Part shown: positions 17,580-27,043 of the stretch, piece after piece
Position numbering within the stretch: position 1 is the first letter of the stretch
How the letters are laid out: each line of letters starts with the position of its first letter
Assembly (NCBI GenBank): GCA_937927435.1
Contig: CALBDW010000092.1
Span: forward strand, 1-64,000
Origin: an uncultured Bdellovibrionales bacterium
GTDB taxonomy: Bacteria > Bdellovibrionota > Bdellovibrionia > Bdellovibrionales > JAMPXM01
Direction: 5' to 3'
Length of the DNA: 64,000 nucleotides
The notes under the pieces: model-generated
What the model was told of the DNA's origin: nothing
What the model saw: only the letters and a program-made list of their open reading frames with translations
Databases searched by the model: none
Translations under genes and position numbers: made by a program

Positions 17580-17909
17580 TTAAATACCGAACGAAGAGCC
17601 GCAGCCGCAGGTTTTCGAAGCGTTGGGGTTCGAGAAGACAAAGCCCTTGCCGTTCAGCCCCCCTTCGTAATCGAGGGTCATGCCAGCGATATACAGCAGG
17701 CTTTTCGAATCGACGACCACTTTGGTGTCGTTTTGCTCGAAGACTTTGTCTTTTTCGCCGATCGTTTTGTCGAACTCGAGCTTGTAAGAGAGGCCCGAAC
17801 AACCACCGGGCACGACCTTCACACGCAAGAAAGTCGAGCTGTCGCACGTGCTGTCTTCTTCTTTTAAACGATTGATCTGACGAGCCGCGCGCTCGCTGAT
17901 GGTGATCAT
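17580..17909 (-). CDS. A-type iron-sulfur carrier (IscA/ErpA family)
   Basis: A 109-residue carrier that receives Fe-S clusters from a scaffold and hands them to apoproteins in the cytoplasm. The three cluster-binding cysteines of the family are present: one in VVPGGCSGLSY (Cys36 region) and two in the C-terminal CGCGSSF. LKEED and FVFSNPNA also match. It starts at ATG 17909 with GGAGGAG upstream and lies 31 bp after the cysteine desulfurase gene on the same strand, so the pair is likely one transcript. IscA, ErpA and SufA cannot be told apart by sequence here. Confidence 0.93.
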   Translation of the reverse strand: MITISERAARQINRLKEEDSTCDSSTFLRVKVVPGGCSGLSYKLEFDKTIGEKDKVFEQNDTKVVVDSKSLLYIAGMTLDYEGGLNGKGFVFSNPNASKTCGCGSSFGI

Positions 17910-17940
17910 TCTTTAACTCCTCCGGAAAAACTCGACTTTA

Positions 17941-19134
17941 TTATAGTCGAATTTGTGGATTTTTGCCACCCACATAACCGTTTGAAATTACTTGATCTTT
18001 TTGGATAAATCGGCGGAGGCATGCGATCAGCTGGTCGACTTCCTCATCGGTGGTGAAGCGGCCCAGGCTAAAGCGCGCGGAAGTGAACAGGGGATCGCTG
18101 GAACTCGCACCCATGGCTTTGAGGACGTGGCTTTCTCCGCCGGCGGAGCAAGCGCTCGCCGTGCTGAAGGCGAAGTCTTTTAGAGCCATGAGGAAGTCAT
18201 CGGCTCCCACATGGAAACTTAGGTGAACGTTATTGCACAACCGATCGTTTGGGTGGCCGTTAAGTTCAATGCCTGAACCTGGGAAGACGACAGCCTTGAT
18301 AATCCGGTCGCGAAGCGAGGCGAGGCGCCGCGATTCTTCCGGCATTTCATTGAGGGCGATTTCGCTCGCGACGCCGAAGCCAACGATTCCGGGTACGTTG
18401 TGGGTTCCGCCGCGCAGGCCTCGCTCTTGTCCTCCGCCCTTAACGAGAGGGCTTAAGTGGATGTGCTGGCGGTTGATGAAAAGAGCGCCGACGCCCTTGG
18501 GGCCGTACATCTTGTGAGCCGAAAGAGAAAGAAGATCGATATTCATGGCTTTGACGTCGATCGGATGTTTGCCGACGGTTTGGGCTGCGTCGACGTGAAA
18601 GGCGGTCTCTCCCTGGGATTTGAGCCACGCGCCGATTTCGGCGATCGGGTTGAAGGACCCGACTTCGTTATTGGCGTGCATGAGGCTCACAAGGACCGTA
18701 TTGGGACGGATCGCTGCCTTAAGAGTTTCAAGTTCCACCTGGCCGTAGCGATTGACCGGTAGGATCGTGACTTCATGGCCGAGTTTCTCAGCGCGCGAAA
18801 ACGCCTCAAGTGTAGCTTTGTGTTCTGCAGCCGACGTAATGAGATGGCGGCCGGGTTCCTGTCCTTCGACATAGCCGAAAATGGCGAGGTTGATGCTCTC
18901 GGTCGCTCCGCTCGTGAAAACGATTTCGTTCGTGCTCCCACCAATGAGTTTCGCTACTTGCGCTCGTGCTTTTTCGATCGCGCTTTTGGCTTTCCAGCCG
19001 TATGCGTGCTGCGTGCTTTCCGGGTTACCGAAGTTTTCGGTGAAGTAGGGAAGCATCGCCTCAACAACACGTGGGTCCACCGGCGTTGTGGCGCTGTAGT
19101 CGAAATAGATGGGCTTTTTGAAACTCATTGTCAT
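17941..19134 (-). CDS. cysteine desulfurase (IscS/NifS family)
   Basis: PLP enzyme that takes sulfur from cysteine as a persulfide for Fe-S clusters and thiolated tRNA. The 397-residue protein shows YFDYSATTPVD (residues 9-19), SGATESINLAI, AAEHKA (stacking His), the PLP lysine in LSAHKMYGPKGVGAL near residue 208, and the mobile catalytic-Cys loop TASACSAGGESHVLKAMG near 325-342. ATG 19134 or ATG 19128 could be the start. It is followed by the A-type carrier gene; no scaffold IscU or regulator IscR is next to it. The intergenic region above is shared with the divergent nrdJ promoter. Confidence 0.93.
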   Translation of the reverse strand: MTMSFKKPIYFDYSATTPVDPRVVEAMLPYFTENFGNPESTQHAYGWKAKSAIEKARAQVAKLIGGSTNEIVFTSGATESINLAIFGYVEGQEPGRHLITSAAEHKATLEAFSRAEKLGHEVTILPVNRYGQVELETLKAAIRPNTVLVSLMHANNEVGSFNPIAEIGAWLKSQGETAFHVDAAQTVGKHPIDVKAMNIDLLSLSAHKMYGPKGVGALFINRQHIHLSPLVKGGGQERGLRGGTHNVPGIVGFGVASEIALNEMPEESRRLASLRDRIIKAVVFPGSGIELNGHPNDRLCNNVHLSFHVGADDFLMALKDFAFSTASACSAGGESHVLKAMGASSSDPLFTSARFSLGRFTTDEEVDQLIACLRRFIQKDQVISNGYVGGKNPQIRL

Positions 19135-19258
19135 GCCGCAAGGCTAAGCAGATCTCCGATCTTTTGTCGAGCGAAGGTCGTAGGGATGTAACATAAGATT
19201 TCTCAAATGTGGCATCAAATTGAGAATTACTACTTATAGGGGTCCAGATTTTCTCGCC

Positions 19259-19305
19259 TCACTAGATATAGTGGTTATTGGCTTGAAAAACCGGCCCTCT
19301 AGTGT
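19259..19305 (+). promoter_or_regulatory. tandem NrdR-type boxes upstream of nrdJ
   Basis: TCACTAGATATAGTGG at 19259-19274 matches the NrdR consensus acaCwAtATaTwGtgt at 13 of 16 positions and contains the palindrome CACTA-GATA-TAGTG. A second 16-mer at 19290-19305 (ACCGGCCCTCTAGTGT) has an almost complete right half (TCTAGTGT) but a poor left half. The centres are 31 bp apart, the spacing usual for paired NrdR boxes. Both lie 85-130 bp before the nrdJ ATG at 19390, as expected for ATP/dATP-responsive repression by NrdR. The second box on its own would be weak. Confidence 0.6.
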
Positions 19306-19389
19306 TGAATTTGGATGAGGGCGAATGGTTCGGTTTTTCCAAAGAGCCATTCGTTCCAAGCAGTTGTTCAGCCATGGAAGGGAGCATTG

Positions 19390-22300
19390 ATGTCGACTTC
19401 TAAGACCGCTTCGGTAAAGAAAAAATCCGCAGGTGAGGGGAAAAAAGGACAGGTCTTTCGCCCGTTTTTCGTTCCAGAAGGGGTGGACCCCTACGCTCAG
19501 GTGAAATGGATCCACCGGTCCAGCCAGATTACGGGCTCCGACGGCCAAGTGATCTTCTCAATGGATGCCGTCGAGGTTCCGGAGTCCTGGAGCCAGCTCG
19601 CGACCGATATCGCCGTGAGCAAATACTTCCGGAAAGCCGGTGTGCCGAAGACGGGGCATGAAACGTCGGTCCGCCAGCTCGTGCATCGAGTCGCGCGTAC
19701 CATCCGTAACGCCGGAGAAAAATTCGGCGATTACTTCGCGACTCCCAAAGACGCCGAACAGTTCGAAAAAGAACTCGTGCACATCCTGCTCCAGCAAAAA
19801 GGAGCGTTTAACAGCCCGGTTTGGTTCAACTGCGGTCTTTATCACGAGTACGGAATTCTCGGTTCGGGTGGAAACTGGGCTTGGGATCCGAAAACCGACA
19901 AGCTTTTCCAAACGACGAATTCATTTGAATACCCGCAGTGCTCGGCTTGCTTCATCCAGAGAGTGGACGACTCGCTCGACAGCATCTTCGACCTCGTGAA
20001 AAACGAGGCGCGGATATTTAAATACGGTTCCGGAACGGGAACGAACTTCTCGAAACTCCGCGGCTCGATGGAAAAACTCTCCGGCGGTGGAACGAGCTCC
20101 GGCGTGATGAGCTTCCTTGAGGTTCTCGACCGCGGGGCGGGCGCCACGAAGTCGGGAGGCACCACCCGGCGCGCGGCCAAGATGGTCTGCCTCGACATGG
20201 ACCACCCGGAAATCGTCGACTTCATTAACTGGAAAGTCCGCGAAGAAAAGAAAGTCGCCGCTCTCGTCGCTGCAGGCTACTCGAGCGATTTCAATGGCGA
20301 AGCCTATCGCACAGTGAGCGGTCAGAACTCCAACAACTCGGTGAGAATTCCCGACGAGTTCATGGAAGCCGTGGAGCGCGACGGCGAATGGTCCACGCGG
20401 GCTCGCACGGACGGCCGCGTGATCGCAACCTATAAGGCCCGCGATCTCTGGAATCAAATCGCGGAAGCCGCTTGGGCGTGCGCCGATCCGGGCGTGCAGT
20501 TCGATACGACGATCCAGAAATGGCACACGTGCCCGAATACGGATCGGATCAACGGTTCCAATCCGTGCTCGGAGTACATGTTCCTCGACGATTCCGCTTG
20601 TAACCTTGCTTCGTTGAACTTGGTTAAATTCCTGCGCGAAGACGGAAGCTTCGACATCGAGAGCTTCCGCCACGCGGCCCGTATTCTCTTTACGGCGCAG
20701 GAAATTCTCGTCGATCTCTCGAGCTATCCGACGGAAAAAATCGCGCGCAACTCGCATGACTACCGTCCGCTCGGTCTTGGCTACGCGAACCTGGGAACCC
20801 TCCTCATGATCAAAGGGATTCCTTACGATAGCGACGAGGCGTACGCGTGGGCGGGCGCGATCACCGCTCTTATGACCGGCGAAGCGTACTGCACGAGCGC
20901 CGAAATCGCGCGCTCGAAAGGTCCGTTCAACGGTTTTGCAAAGAACGCCGAACCGATGATGCGCGTGATGAAGCAGCATCAGGCCGCGCTCGACGGTATC
21001 GATTTCTCGTTCGTGTCTGAGGAAATGCGCGAGGCATGCCGCTCCGTCTGGCGCGAAACGATCGAAATGGGCAGCCGGTACGGCTACCGGAACGCGCAAG
21101 CGACGGTGCTTGCGCCCACGGGAACGATCGGGCTTCTCATGGATTGCGATACGACGGGTATCGAACCCGATTTCGCGCTTGTGAAGTTTAAGAAGCTTGC
21201 GGGCGGTGGTTACTTTAAGATCGTCAACCAATCCGTGCCGAAGGCTCTTAAGGCCCTCGGTTATACGGAAAAGCAGATCGCGGAAATCGTCGAATACGCG
21301 ATCGGTACGATGTCGCTTGAAAACTCGCCGCACATCAATCGCGACTCTTTGAAAAAGAAAGGGCTCAACGAAGTCGATCTGCAAAAGATCGCGTCCGCGC
21401 TTCCCAGCGCGTTTGATCTCGACTCGGCGATTTCGCCGTGGGTGCTCGGTGACGACGGGCTTGCGCGTGCGGGACTTACGAAAGACGACTTGGCAGGCCG
21501 GACCGTGCTCGAAGCGATGGGCTTCACGTATGCGCAAATCCGCGAAGCTTCGAAAGTCGTTTGCGGACGCATGACTCTCGAAGGTGCGCCGCACTTGAAG
21601 CCCGAACATCTTCCGGTCTTCGACTGCGCGAATAAGTGCGGACCCGAAGGCCAGCGCTACATCCAACCGATGGCTCATGTGCGCATGATGGCCGCGGCGC
21701 AACCGTTCTTGAGCGGCGCGATCTCCAAAACGGTGAACCTGCCGCATGAAGCCACGGTGAGTGATATCCAGAACATTTATCACGAGGCTTGGAAACGTGG
21801 CTTAAAGGCGATCGCGATTTACCGCGACGGCTCTAAACTCAGCCAGCCGCTCTCGGGCCGTAAATCCGATAAAGCATCGGCCGCGAAAGCGGAAAGAGAC
21901 GTGCCGGTCAACGAGCGCGGCGAGCCCTTGCTCTATAGCCAACGCGATCTCGAAGAAGCGATCGCTCGGGCGGTGGAACTCGCTCCCGCAAGAAAGCGCA
22001 AGATGCCGCAAAGACGCCAGGGCCTCACGATCGAGGCTAGCGTGGGCGGTCACAAAGTCTTCCTACGTACGGGCGAGTACGAGGACGGCCGTCTCGGCGA
22101 AATCTTCATCGACATGCACAAAGAAGGTGCGACTTTGCGCAGCCTTTTGAACTGCTTCGCGATGTCGGTGTCGATGGGGCTTCAATACGGAGTGCCACTT
22201 GAAGACTACGTCGAGAAGTTCACGTTCACGCGCTTTGAACCGTACGGTATCGTCGACCATCCGAACATCAAGCAGGCGACAAGCTTGCTTGACTACATCT

Positions 22301-22746
22301 TCCGCGTGCTCGGAATGGAGTACCTGGGGCGGACCGACTTCGTACACGTGAAGCCGGCGCTTGAAGACTTGGCGGTCAACCGTCCGCACGGTAACGGTGA
22401 GCGAGAGCGGCTTCCGAACGTCGCGGCCGATCAGCTGGATTTGCCGATTGAGAAGGCCGTGCTTCCGGAAGGCCGGGCTGGTAACCGCACGGACGATCAA
22501 ATGGCCAGCGATAAGGAAATGATCGAAGGAGTCGCCCGCGCTTCCGAAGAAGTGATGGCCGACGTGGTGAAGAGCAATCGGGAAGCGTTGAAAATCACGC
22601 GCGTGAAAACGCTCGATGCGCTCGATACCCAGCTTTCGAAGATGATGGGGGATGCGCCCATGTGTTCAACATGCGGACACGTCACCGTCCGTAACGGAAG
22701 CTGCTACCGCTGCCTCAACTGCGGAAACTCGATGGGGTGCTCATGA
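19390..22746 (+). CDS. nrdJ: adenosylcobalamin-dependent ribonucleotide reductase (class II)
   Basis: Makes deoxyribonucleotides using a cobalamin-derived radical, so it works with or without oxygen. The 1118-residue protein begins at ATG 19390, after GGGAG; an upstream start at 19315 is not preceded by a ribosome site. Recognisable parts are NSPVWFNCG near residue 140, the CSACFI cysteine strand, [12 protein letters not shown], the active-site loop [20 protein letters not shown] (the glycyl-like NPCSE and radical-bearing Cys), and the C-terminal zinc-ribbon-like tail [12 protein letters not shown] and [13 protein letters not shown] that recycles the active-site disulfide. It lies alone behind NrdR-type boxes and is followed by a strong terminator. 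No cobalamin riboswitch was seen upstream. Confidence 0.96.
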   Translation: MSTSKTASVKKKSAGEGKKGQVFRPFFVPEGVDPYAQVKWIHRSSQITGSDGQVIFSMDAVEVPESWSQLATDIAVSKYFRKAGVPKTGHETSVRQLVHRVARTIRNAGEKFGDYFATPKDAEQFEKELVHILLQQKGAFNSPVWFNCGLYHEYGILGSGGNWAWDPKTDKLFQTTNSFEYPQCSACFIQRVDDSLDSIFDLVKNEARIFKYGSGTGTNFSKLRGSMEKLSGGGTSSGVMSFLEVLDRGAGATKSGGTTRRAAKMVCLDMDHPEIVDFINWKVREEKKVAALVAAGYSSDFNGEAYRTVSGQNSNNSVRIPDEFMEAVERDGEWSTRARTDGRVIATYKARDLWNQIAEAAWACADPGVQFDTTIQKWHTCPNTDRINGSNPCSEYMFLDDSACNLASLNLVKFLREDGSFDIESFRHAARILFTAQEILVDLSSYPTEKIARNSHDYRPLGLGYANLGTLLMIKGIPYDSDEAYAWAGAITALMTGEAYCTSAEIARSKGPFNGFAKNAEPMMRVMKQHQAALDGIDFSFVSEEMREACRSVWRETIEMGSRYGYRNAQATVLAPTGTIGLLMDCDTTGIEPDFALVKFKKLAGGGYFKIVNQSVPKALKALGYTEKQIAEIVEYAIGTMSLENSPHINRDSLKKKGLNEVDLQKIASALPSAFDLDSAISPWVLGDDGLARAGLTKDDLAGRTVLEAMGFTYAQIREASKVVCGRMTLEGAPHLKPEHLPVFDCANKCGPEGQRYIQPMAHVRMMAAAQPFLSGAISKTVNLPHEATVSDIQNIYHEAWKRGLKAIAIYRDGSKLSQPLSGRKSDKASAAKAERDVPVNERGEPLLYSQRDLEEAIARAVELAPARKRKMPQRRQGLTIEASVGGHKVFLRTGEYEDGRLGEIFIDMHKEGATLRSLLNCFAMSVSMGLQYGVPLEDYVEKFTFTRFEPYGIVDHPNIKQATSLLDYIFRVLGMEYLGRTDFVHVKPALEDLAVNRPHGNGERERLPNVAADQLDLPIEKAVLPEGRAGNRTDDQMASDKEMIEGVARASEEVMADVVKSNREALKITRVKTLDALDTQLSKMMGDAPMCSTCGHVTVRNGSCYRCLNCGNSMGCS

Positions 22747-22786
22747 AGTTTGAATCCCGCTAAAACTCTCGAGCTCTGAAATGAAA

Positions 22787-22813
22787 AAAGGGAGGGTTTC
22801 AAACCCTCCCTTT
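22787..22813 (+). terminator. Rho-independent terminator after nrdJ
   Basis: GGGAGGG (22790-22796), a seven-base TTTCAAA loop, then CCCTCCC (22804-22810), flanked by A- and T-runs that extend the stem. It could stop transcription from either side; the gene on the other strand ends at 22896. Confidence 0.85.
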
Positions 22814-22860
22814 ATGATTCTAAAGGCCTGTAATGACTTTTGTTTTTCGAGCTATTCCGG

Positions 22861-22887
22861 TCATCCCCACGATTGTGAGCCAGTTTT
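22861..22887 (-). repeat. solo end of the dispersed AACTGGCTCAC repeat
   Basis: The reverse strand reads AACTGGCTCAC, ATCG-type spacer, then GTGGGGATGA. It shares 22 identical bases with the right end of the copy at 31093-31186. Its AACTGGCTCAC end lies 9 bp beyond the stop codon of the acyl-CoA dehydrogenase gene. No partner end was found between it and nrdJ. Confidence 0.75.
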
Positions 22888-22895
22888 AGCGTGAA

Positions 22896-24107
22896 TTACG
22901 CGTCGATGGCACCTGGGTTCTTCGCCAAATCTCGCGTGATGTTTTTCTGGTGCGCTTCGAGAGTTCCACCGCCGATTTCAAGCAGCTTCGCGTCCCGCCA
23001 CAAACGCTCGACCACGTATTCGCCGACGTAACCGTAGCCACCGAGAACTTGGATGGCGCGATCGGCGATATTTTTGGCTGCCGTCGTCGAAACGAGTTTC
23101 ACGCCGTCGGAATCCAGACGGTTGCCGGAAGAATGGAGATCCAGGCGGCGGGCCGTATCGTAAACGTAAGTACGGCACGCGCGGTATTCGGCGTAGCTTT
23201 CAGCGATATGGCGCTGGATTTGGCCGAAGTGCGAGATCGGCTTACCAAAGGCGTGGCGCTCGTTCGCGTAACGATTCATCACTTCCAGCGAGCGGCGGGC
23301 GATGCCAAGAGCCATAGCGGCCAGAGTCAGGCGTTCGATCTCGAGGTTGCGCATCATATGGTGGACGGACTCTCCGAGCTCACCGATGAGGTTTGATTTC
23401 GGAACGCGGCAATTTGTGAAGACAAGCTCCGCTGTGTTGGAGGCGCGCATTCCGGTTTTATCTTTGATTTTTTGGCCGACTTCGTAACCCGGCATCCCTT
23501 TTTCGATGAGGAATGTCGAAATTTGCGGTTTGCCGTTTTTCTCGCCGGTTTTTGCGTACAACCAAACGTAGTCGGCTGGCGTGCCTTCGTCGTCGAGGCA
23601 GCCGTTCGTGATCCACATTTTGCGGCCGTTTATAACGAATCCGTCGCCAGCGGCTTCGGCCGTCGTTTCAAGGCCCAAAACGTCGGTACCGACATTCGGT
23701 TCGGACATCGCCATGCAGCCTATTTTTTCGCCGCTGCAGACGCCCGGCAAAATGCGCCGTTTTTGTTCCTCGCTACCGTTAACGGCGAGGTTGTTCACGA
23801 AAAGCATGCTGTGCGCAAGATAAGCCAAGCAGAAGCCGGGGTCGGAGGATGAGATTTCCTCGTGGACGATCACGGCGGCCACGGCGTCTTGACCGGCTCC
23901 GCCGTACTCTTCGGGGACGGTGATGCCGAGAAGGCCGAGTTCACCGAGCTTCCTGAAAAGAGGAAGGTTGAAAACCTCGCGGCGGTCATGTTCCAGAGCT
24001 TGCGGCTCGACTTCGGACTGGACGAACTCCCTCACGGTTTCACGAATCATCTTATGTTCGGGGGTGGGATTAAAAAGGTCGAAGTTCCGCCAACTCGATT
24101 CGCTCAT
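22896..24107 (-). CDS. acyl-CoA dehydrogenase, isovaleryl-CoA dehydrogenase-like
   Basis: FAD enzyme that forms the 2,3-double bond of an acyl-CoA and feeds electrons to ETF. The 403-residue protein has the family signatures GCMAMSEPNVGTDV (FAD/substrate loop near residue 131), KMWITNG and QVLGGYGYVGEY. At the usual C-terminal base position it has EIGGGTLEAHQ, with Gly in place of the Glu of EGT enzymes. Instead Glu occurs in NLEIERLTLAAMALG near residue 253, the position used by isovaleryl-CoA dehydrogenase. This supports a branched-chain or related substrate, but the exact acyl chain is inference. ATG 24107 follows AAGGAGTG. Confidence 0.9.
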   Translation of the reverse strand: MSESSWRNFDLFNPTPEHKMIRETVREFVQSEVEPQALEHDRREVFNLPLFRKLGELGLLGITVPEEYGGAGQDAVAAVIVHEEISSSDPGFCLAYLAHSMLFVNNLAVNGSEEQKRRILPGVCSGEKIGCMAMSEPNVGTDVLGLETTAEAAGDGFVINGRKMWITNGCLDDEGTPADYVWLYAKTGEKNGKPQISTFLIEKGMPGYEVGQKIKDKTGMRASNTAELVFTNCRVPKSNLIGELGESVHHMMRNLEIERLTLAAMALGIARRSLEVMNRYANERHAFGKPISHFGQIQRHIAESYAEYRACRTYVYDTARRLDLHSSGNRLDSDGVKLVSTTAAKNIADRAIQVLGGYGYVGEYVVERLWRDAKLLEIGGGTLEAHQKNITRDLAKNPGAIDA

Positions 24108-24195
24108 TTTTCACTCCTTGGATCACTGTTCCCTTTCCTTAACTAGACCCCGCGCCCATGTCACGGCTTCTTTTGCGGATCCACCAGGCAAGCGT

Positions 24196-24224
24196 TTGAC
24201 TTCCGGTGAAACCGTACCTCTAAA
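24196..24224 (+). promoter_or_regulatory. sigma-70-type promoter for the lycopene cyclase gene
   Basis: TTGACT (24196-24201), a 17-bp spacer, and TCTAAA (24219-24224) form a good match to the housekeeping consensus. Transcription would start near 24231, giving a leader of about 124 bases before ATG 24355. Confidence 0.5.
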
Positions 24225-24354
24225 ATGATGGGAAGCGCATTGCAAAAGCCGCCATTCCCTCAACATTTCCAATTTTTTTCAAATCGAGGCATGGTTCAGG
24301 CCCGAAAGTCACGGTGGGTCGACGGGTTTTGTCATGCGCGCTGAGGGAGCAGCC

Positions 24355-25563
24355 ATGGAGCAAAAAGCGGACGTTGTCATCGTTGGCGGAGGATTGGCCG
24401 GCTCGCTGACCGCATTGCGACTCGCGACCGCGCACCCGCAAATGCGTGTTGTGCTCGTTGAAAAAGGGGACCAGTTAGGTGGACGTCGCACGTGGAGCTT
24501 TTTCGAAGCTGAATTGGGAAGCGACGAAACGATGAAGTGGCTTGAGCCCGTGATCGACCGCAGCTGGGATGGGGTTTCGGTGAAATTCCCCAAACTCGAG
24601 AAAGATGTTACCCGCAGGTTTCACGCGATCCGCTCAGAAACTCTCCATAAAAAGGTTCTCGAATTGCTCGGCGATGGCGTTGTTTTGCACGCCGAAGTGT
24701 CGCGTCTCACCGAGTCGCACGTCGAACTTGAAAACGGTGATGTTTTTGGGGCGCGTCTCATTCTCGATGCCCGCGGCTTAGACGAGGCGTCAGGTCCTTC
24801 CATCACCGGTTATCAAAAATTTATCGGTTTGGAATTTGAATTGGCTGAACCGCACGGTTTGACCGCGCCGGTGCTTGTCGATGCGTGTTGCCCGCAACTC
24901 GATGGCTTGCGGTATTTCTCGCTTTTGCCCTGGGATGAGAAGCGGGTTCTCATCGAAGAGACATATTATAGCGACTCGCAAACGGTGAACCGCGAGCGCA
25001 TCCACCGTTCGCTCACGGCGTATGCTGAAAGGCGAGACTGGAAGATCGTAAGCGTCAGTCGCGAAGAATGGGACGTTATCCCGATTCCGATGAGCGGCGA
25101 TTACATCAAGCAAAGCATCGGCGGGCAGCCTCTGCCGATCGGTGTGCGCGGTGGTTTCTTTCACGCCGCGACGGGGCGTTCTTTCGCGGAGACCGTCCGG
25201 ATCGCCGAGTTTCTTTCTTCGCTCGAAGACCATGCCACCCATTTCGCGCGTCTCCGGCTTGTGAAGTTCAAAAAGCCGTGGATGTCGCGCCAACGCTTTT
25301 ATCGCTTGCTCAATCGCTTTATCTTCTTTGCGGCTGAACCGTCTCTGCGTTATCAGGTTCTTCAGCATATCTACGCGCAAAGTCCGGATTTGGTCGTTCG
25401 GTTTTTGAACGGGCGCACGTCGTGGGCCGATCGTATCCGGCTTTTGAGTTCGGGCGTTCCAGTGCCGCGAGAACGGGCTTTGCGTAGCTTGACGGAAGAC
25501 GCTTTGCATTCGTGGGCGGCTGCGCGCACGCGAAATGGCGGCGCGGCTGAAAGTCACCTTTAA
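24355..25563 (+). CDS. crtY: lycopene beta-cyclase (CrtY family)
   Basis: FAD/NAD(P)H-dependent enzyme that closes beta rings on lycopene to give beta-carotene at the membrane. The 402-residue protein starts at ATG 24355 after GAGGGAGC. It has a dinucleotide-binding motif VVIVGGGLAGS (residues 7-17), the LGGRRTWSF loop, and the strongly characteristic GYQKFIGLEFE (near residue 148). Late motifs are GGFFHAATGRSF and RFYRLLNRF, both typical of bacterial CrtY. No other carotenoid gene (crtE, B, I) is in this window, so the enzyme depends on genes elsewhere. A product for rhodopsin or membrane protection is possible but not shown. Confidence 0.9.
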   Translation: MEQKADVVIVGGGLAGSLTALRLATAHPQMRVVLVEKGDQLGGRRTWSFFEAELGSDETMKWLEPVIDRSWDGVSVKFPKLEKDVTRRFHAIRSETLHKKVLELLGDGVVLHAEVSRLTESHVELENGDVFGARLILDARGLDEASGPSITGYQKFIGLEFELAEPHGLTAPVLVDACCPQLDGLRYFSLLPWDEKRVLIEETYYSDSQTVNRERIHRSLTAYAERRDWKIVSVSREEWDVIPIPMSGDYIKQSIGGQPLPIGVRGGFFHAATGRSFAETVRIAEFLSSLEDHATHFARLRLVKFKKPWMSRQRFYRLLNRFIFFAAEPSLRYQVLQHIYAQSPDLVVRFLNGRTSWADRIRLLSSGVPVPRERALRSLTEDALHSWAAARTRNGGAAESHL

Positions 25564-25640
25564 AGAGAGACATTCTAAATTCGGCTGGCGGCGATCCCGG
25601 TTCAGGTTCAAGATAAGGACCGCGAGTGGAGGAGGCTTTC

Positions 25641-27008
25641 ATGCGCATTTTGGTCACGGGGGCCACGGGATTGATCGGTAAGGAACTCGGAAAACGCCTT
25701 GTCTCAAACGGCCATGAGTTGGTCGTCGTCTCGCGCAATCCGAAGAAAGCCGAATTCGAGGTGCCGTATCCGGCCAGGTTTTTTGCGTGGAAGGGGGAGA
25801 GCGAAGCGTTTCCGATCGAGGCGCTGAAAGACGTTGACGTCATTGTGAACCTCGCTGGCGAACCTATCGCTCCTGGGCGATGGACGGCCGAAAAGAAGAA
25901 ACGCATACGTGATTCTCGGGTTCTTGGAACAAGGAGGATCGTCGAGGCGCTGGCCCGGCTTGATTTCCGTCCGCGCGCGCTTGTTCAAGCATCCGCGATC
26001 GGTATTTACGGCGACCGTGATGATGATGTTCTCACGGAACAATCGGCGGAGGGCGAGGGGTTTCTTGCCGACGTCGTCAAGGATTGGGAAGCGGAAGCTC
26101 GTGCGGTTGAAAAACTCGGTCTGCGACTTGCGATCGTCCGTACCGCGATGGTGCTCTCCACCCGCGGGGGAGCATTGGCCAGGCTCTTGCCCCTTTTCGA
26201 AAAGGGCGTCGGCGGCCAGTTCGCGAGCGGTCTTCAGTGGATGAGTTGGATTCACATCGAAGACATTGTGCGCGTTTACACGTATTGTGTGGAGTACGAA
26301 TCGGCGCGCGGTGTTTTCAACGCCTCGGCCCCTGAACCAGTACGCAACGACCGGTTTTCTCTTCTGTTAGCACGTGCTCTTGGACGTGCGCCTTTTCTTC
26401 CGGTGCCGGATACCGCGTTAAAGCTCGCTCTGGGAGAGGCTGCGACGACGGTCTTGTGGAGCCAGCGCGTGCTCCCAAACCGCTTAACGGAACTGGGGTT
26501 TCAGTTTCGGTATTGGGAACTGGAGGCGGCGCTTCGGGAACTCTGCGGTCCATTCAGAGACGGTTGGCGGCAATCCGTCATCGAACAATGGGTCGCGAGG
26601 AAACCGGACGAACTCTTCGCGTTTTTCACCGATGAACGGAATTTGGAGAAGCTCACCCCTCCGTCCTTTGGTCTTCATGTGATCGGGAAATCGTCACCTG
26701 AGCTGAAAGAAGGAGCTGAGGTTGATTTCCGTTACAAGCTTTACGGTTTTCCCATGATCGCCCAAGTCAAGATCCGCGAGTGGGAGCCGGGGCGGCGTTT
26801 TGTCGACGAGCAAATAAAGGGGCCTTTTAAGGCCTGGATTCACGCGCATGAGTTTTGGCCTCTGGCCGGGGGAACCCTTTTGCGTGATCGGGTCCGTTAT
26901 CGAGTGCCAGCGGGCTGGTTGGGCGACGTCCTGGCCGGCTGGAAGGTTGAAAACGAGTTGAAGTCGTTTTTCGAGTTTCGCCGTAAGCGAATCAATGAGA
27001 TATTCTGA
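25641..27008 (+). CDS. TIGR01777 SDR-like epimerase fused to a SRPBCC domain
   Basis: A 455-residue two-domain protein. Residues 1-300 are an atypical short-chain dehydrogenase of the TIGR01777/YfcH family: ILVTGATGLIGKEL at the start, VNLAGEPIAPGRWT, ASAIGIYGD, and MSWIHIEDIVRVY. Residues 310-455 form a SRPBCC (START-like) domain starting QSVIEQWVARKPDELFAFF, which makes a hydrophobic pocket for a lipid-like ligand. ATG 25641 follows GAGGAGG. Fusions of the two domains occur in several bacteria; the ligand and reaction are not known. A role next to carotenoid or quinone metabolism is only suggested by the crtY neighbour 77 bp upstream. Confidence 0.85.
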   Translation: MRILVTGATGLIGKELGKRLVSNGHELVVVSRNPKKAEFEVPYPARFFAWKGESEAFPIEALKDVDVIVNLAGEPIAPGRWTAEKKKRIRDSRVLGTRRIVEALARLDFRPRALVQASAIGIYGDRDDDVLTEQSAEGEGFLADVVKDWEAEARAVEKLGLRLAIVRTAMVLSTRGGALARLLPLFEKGVGGQFASGLQWMSWIHIEDIVRVYTYCVEYESARGVFNASAPEPVRNDRFSLLLARALGRAPFLPVPDTALKLALGEAATTVLWSQRVLPNRLTELGFQFRYWELEAALRELCGPFRDGWRQSVIEQWVARKPDELFAFFTDERNLEKLTPPSFGLHVIGKSSPELKEGAEVDFRYKLYGFPMIAQVKIREWEPGRRFVDEQIKGPFKAWIHAHEFWPLAGGTLLRDRVRYRVPAGWLGDVLAGWKVENELKSFFEFRRKRINEIF

Positions 27009-27043
27009 CGCTCCAAAAGAGAAGACTGAGGAAAGAGGCGTCA

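Noticed and set aside
19135..19389. Possible cobalamin riboswitch before the B12-dependent reductase
   Set aside because: No B12-box-like sequence was found; the region is explained better by NrdR-type boxes.
19921..21783. A 620-codon open frame on the strand opposite nrdJ
   Set aside because: It is a mirror of the biased codon use of nrdJ: Arg- and His-rich, low in motifs, no ribosome site. NrdJ itself is well supported.
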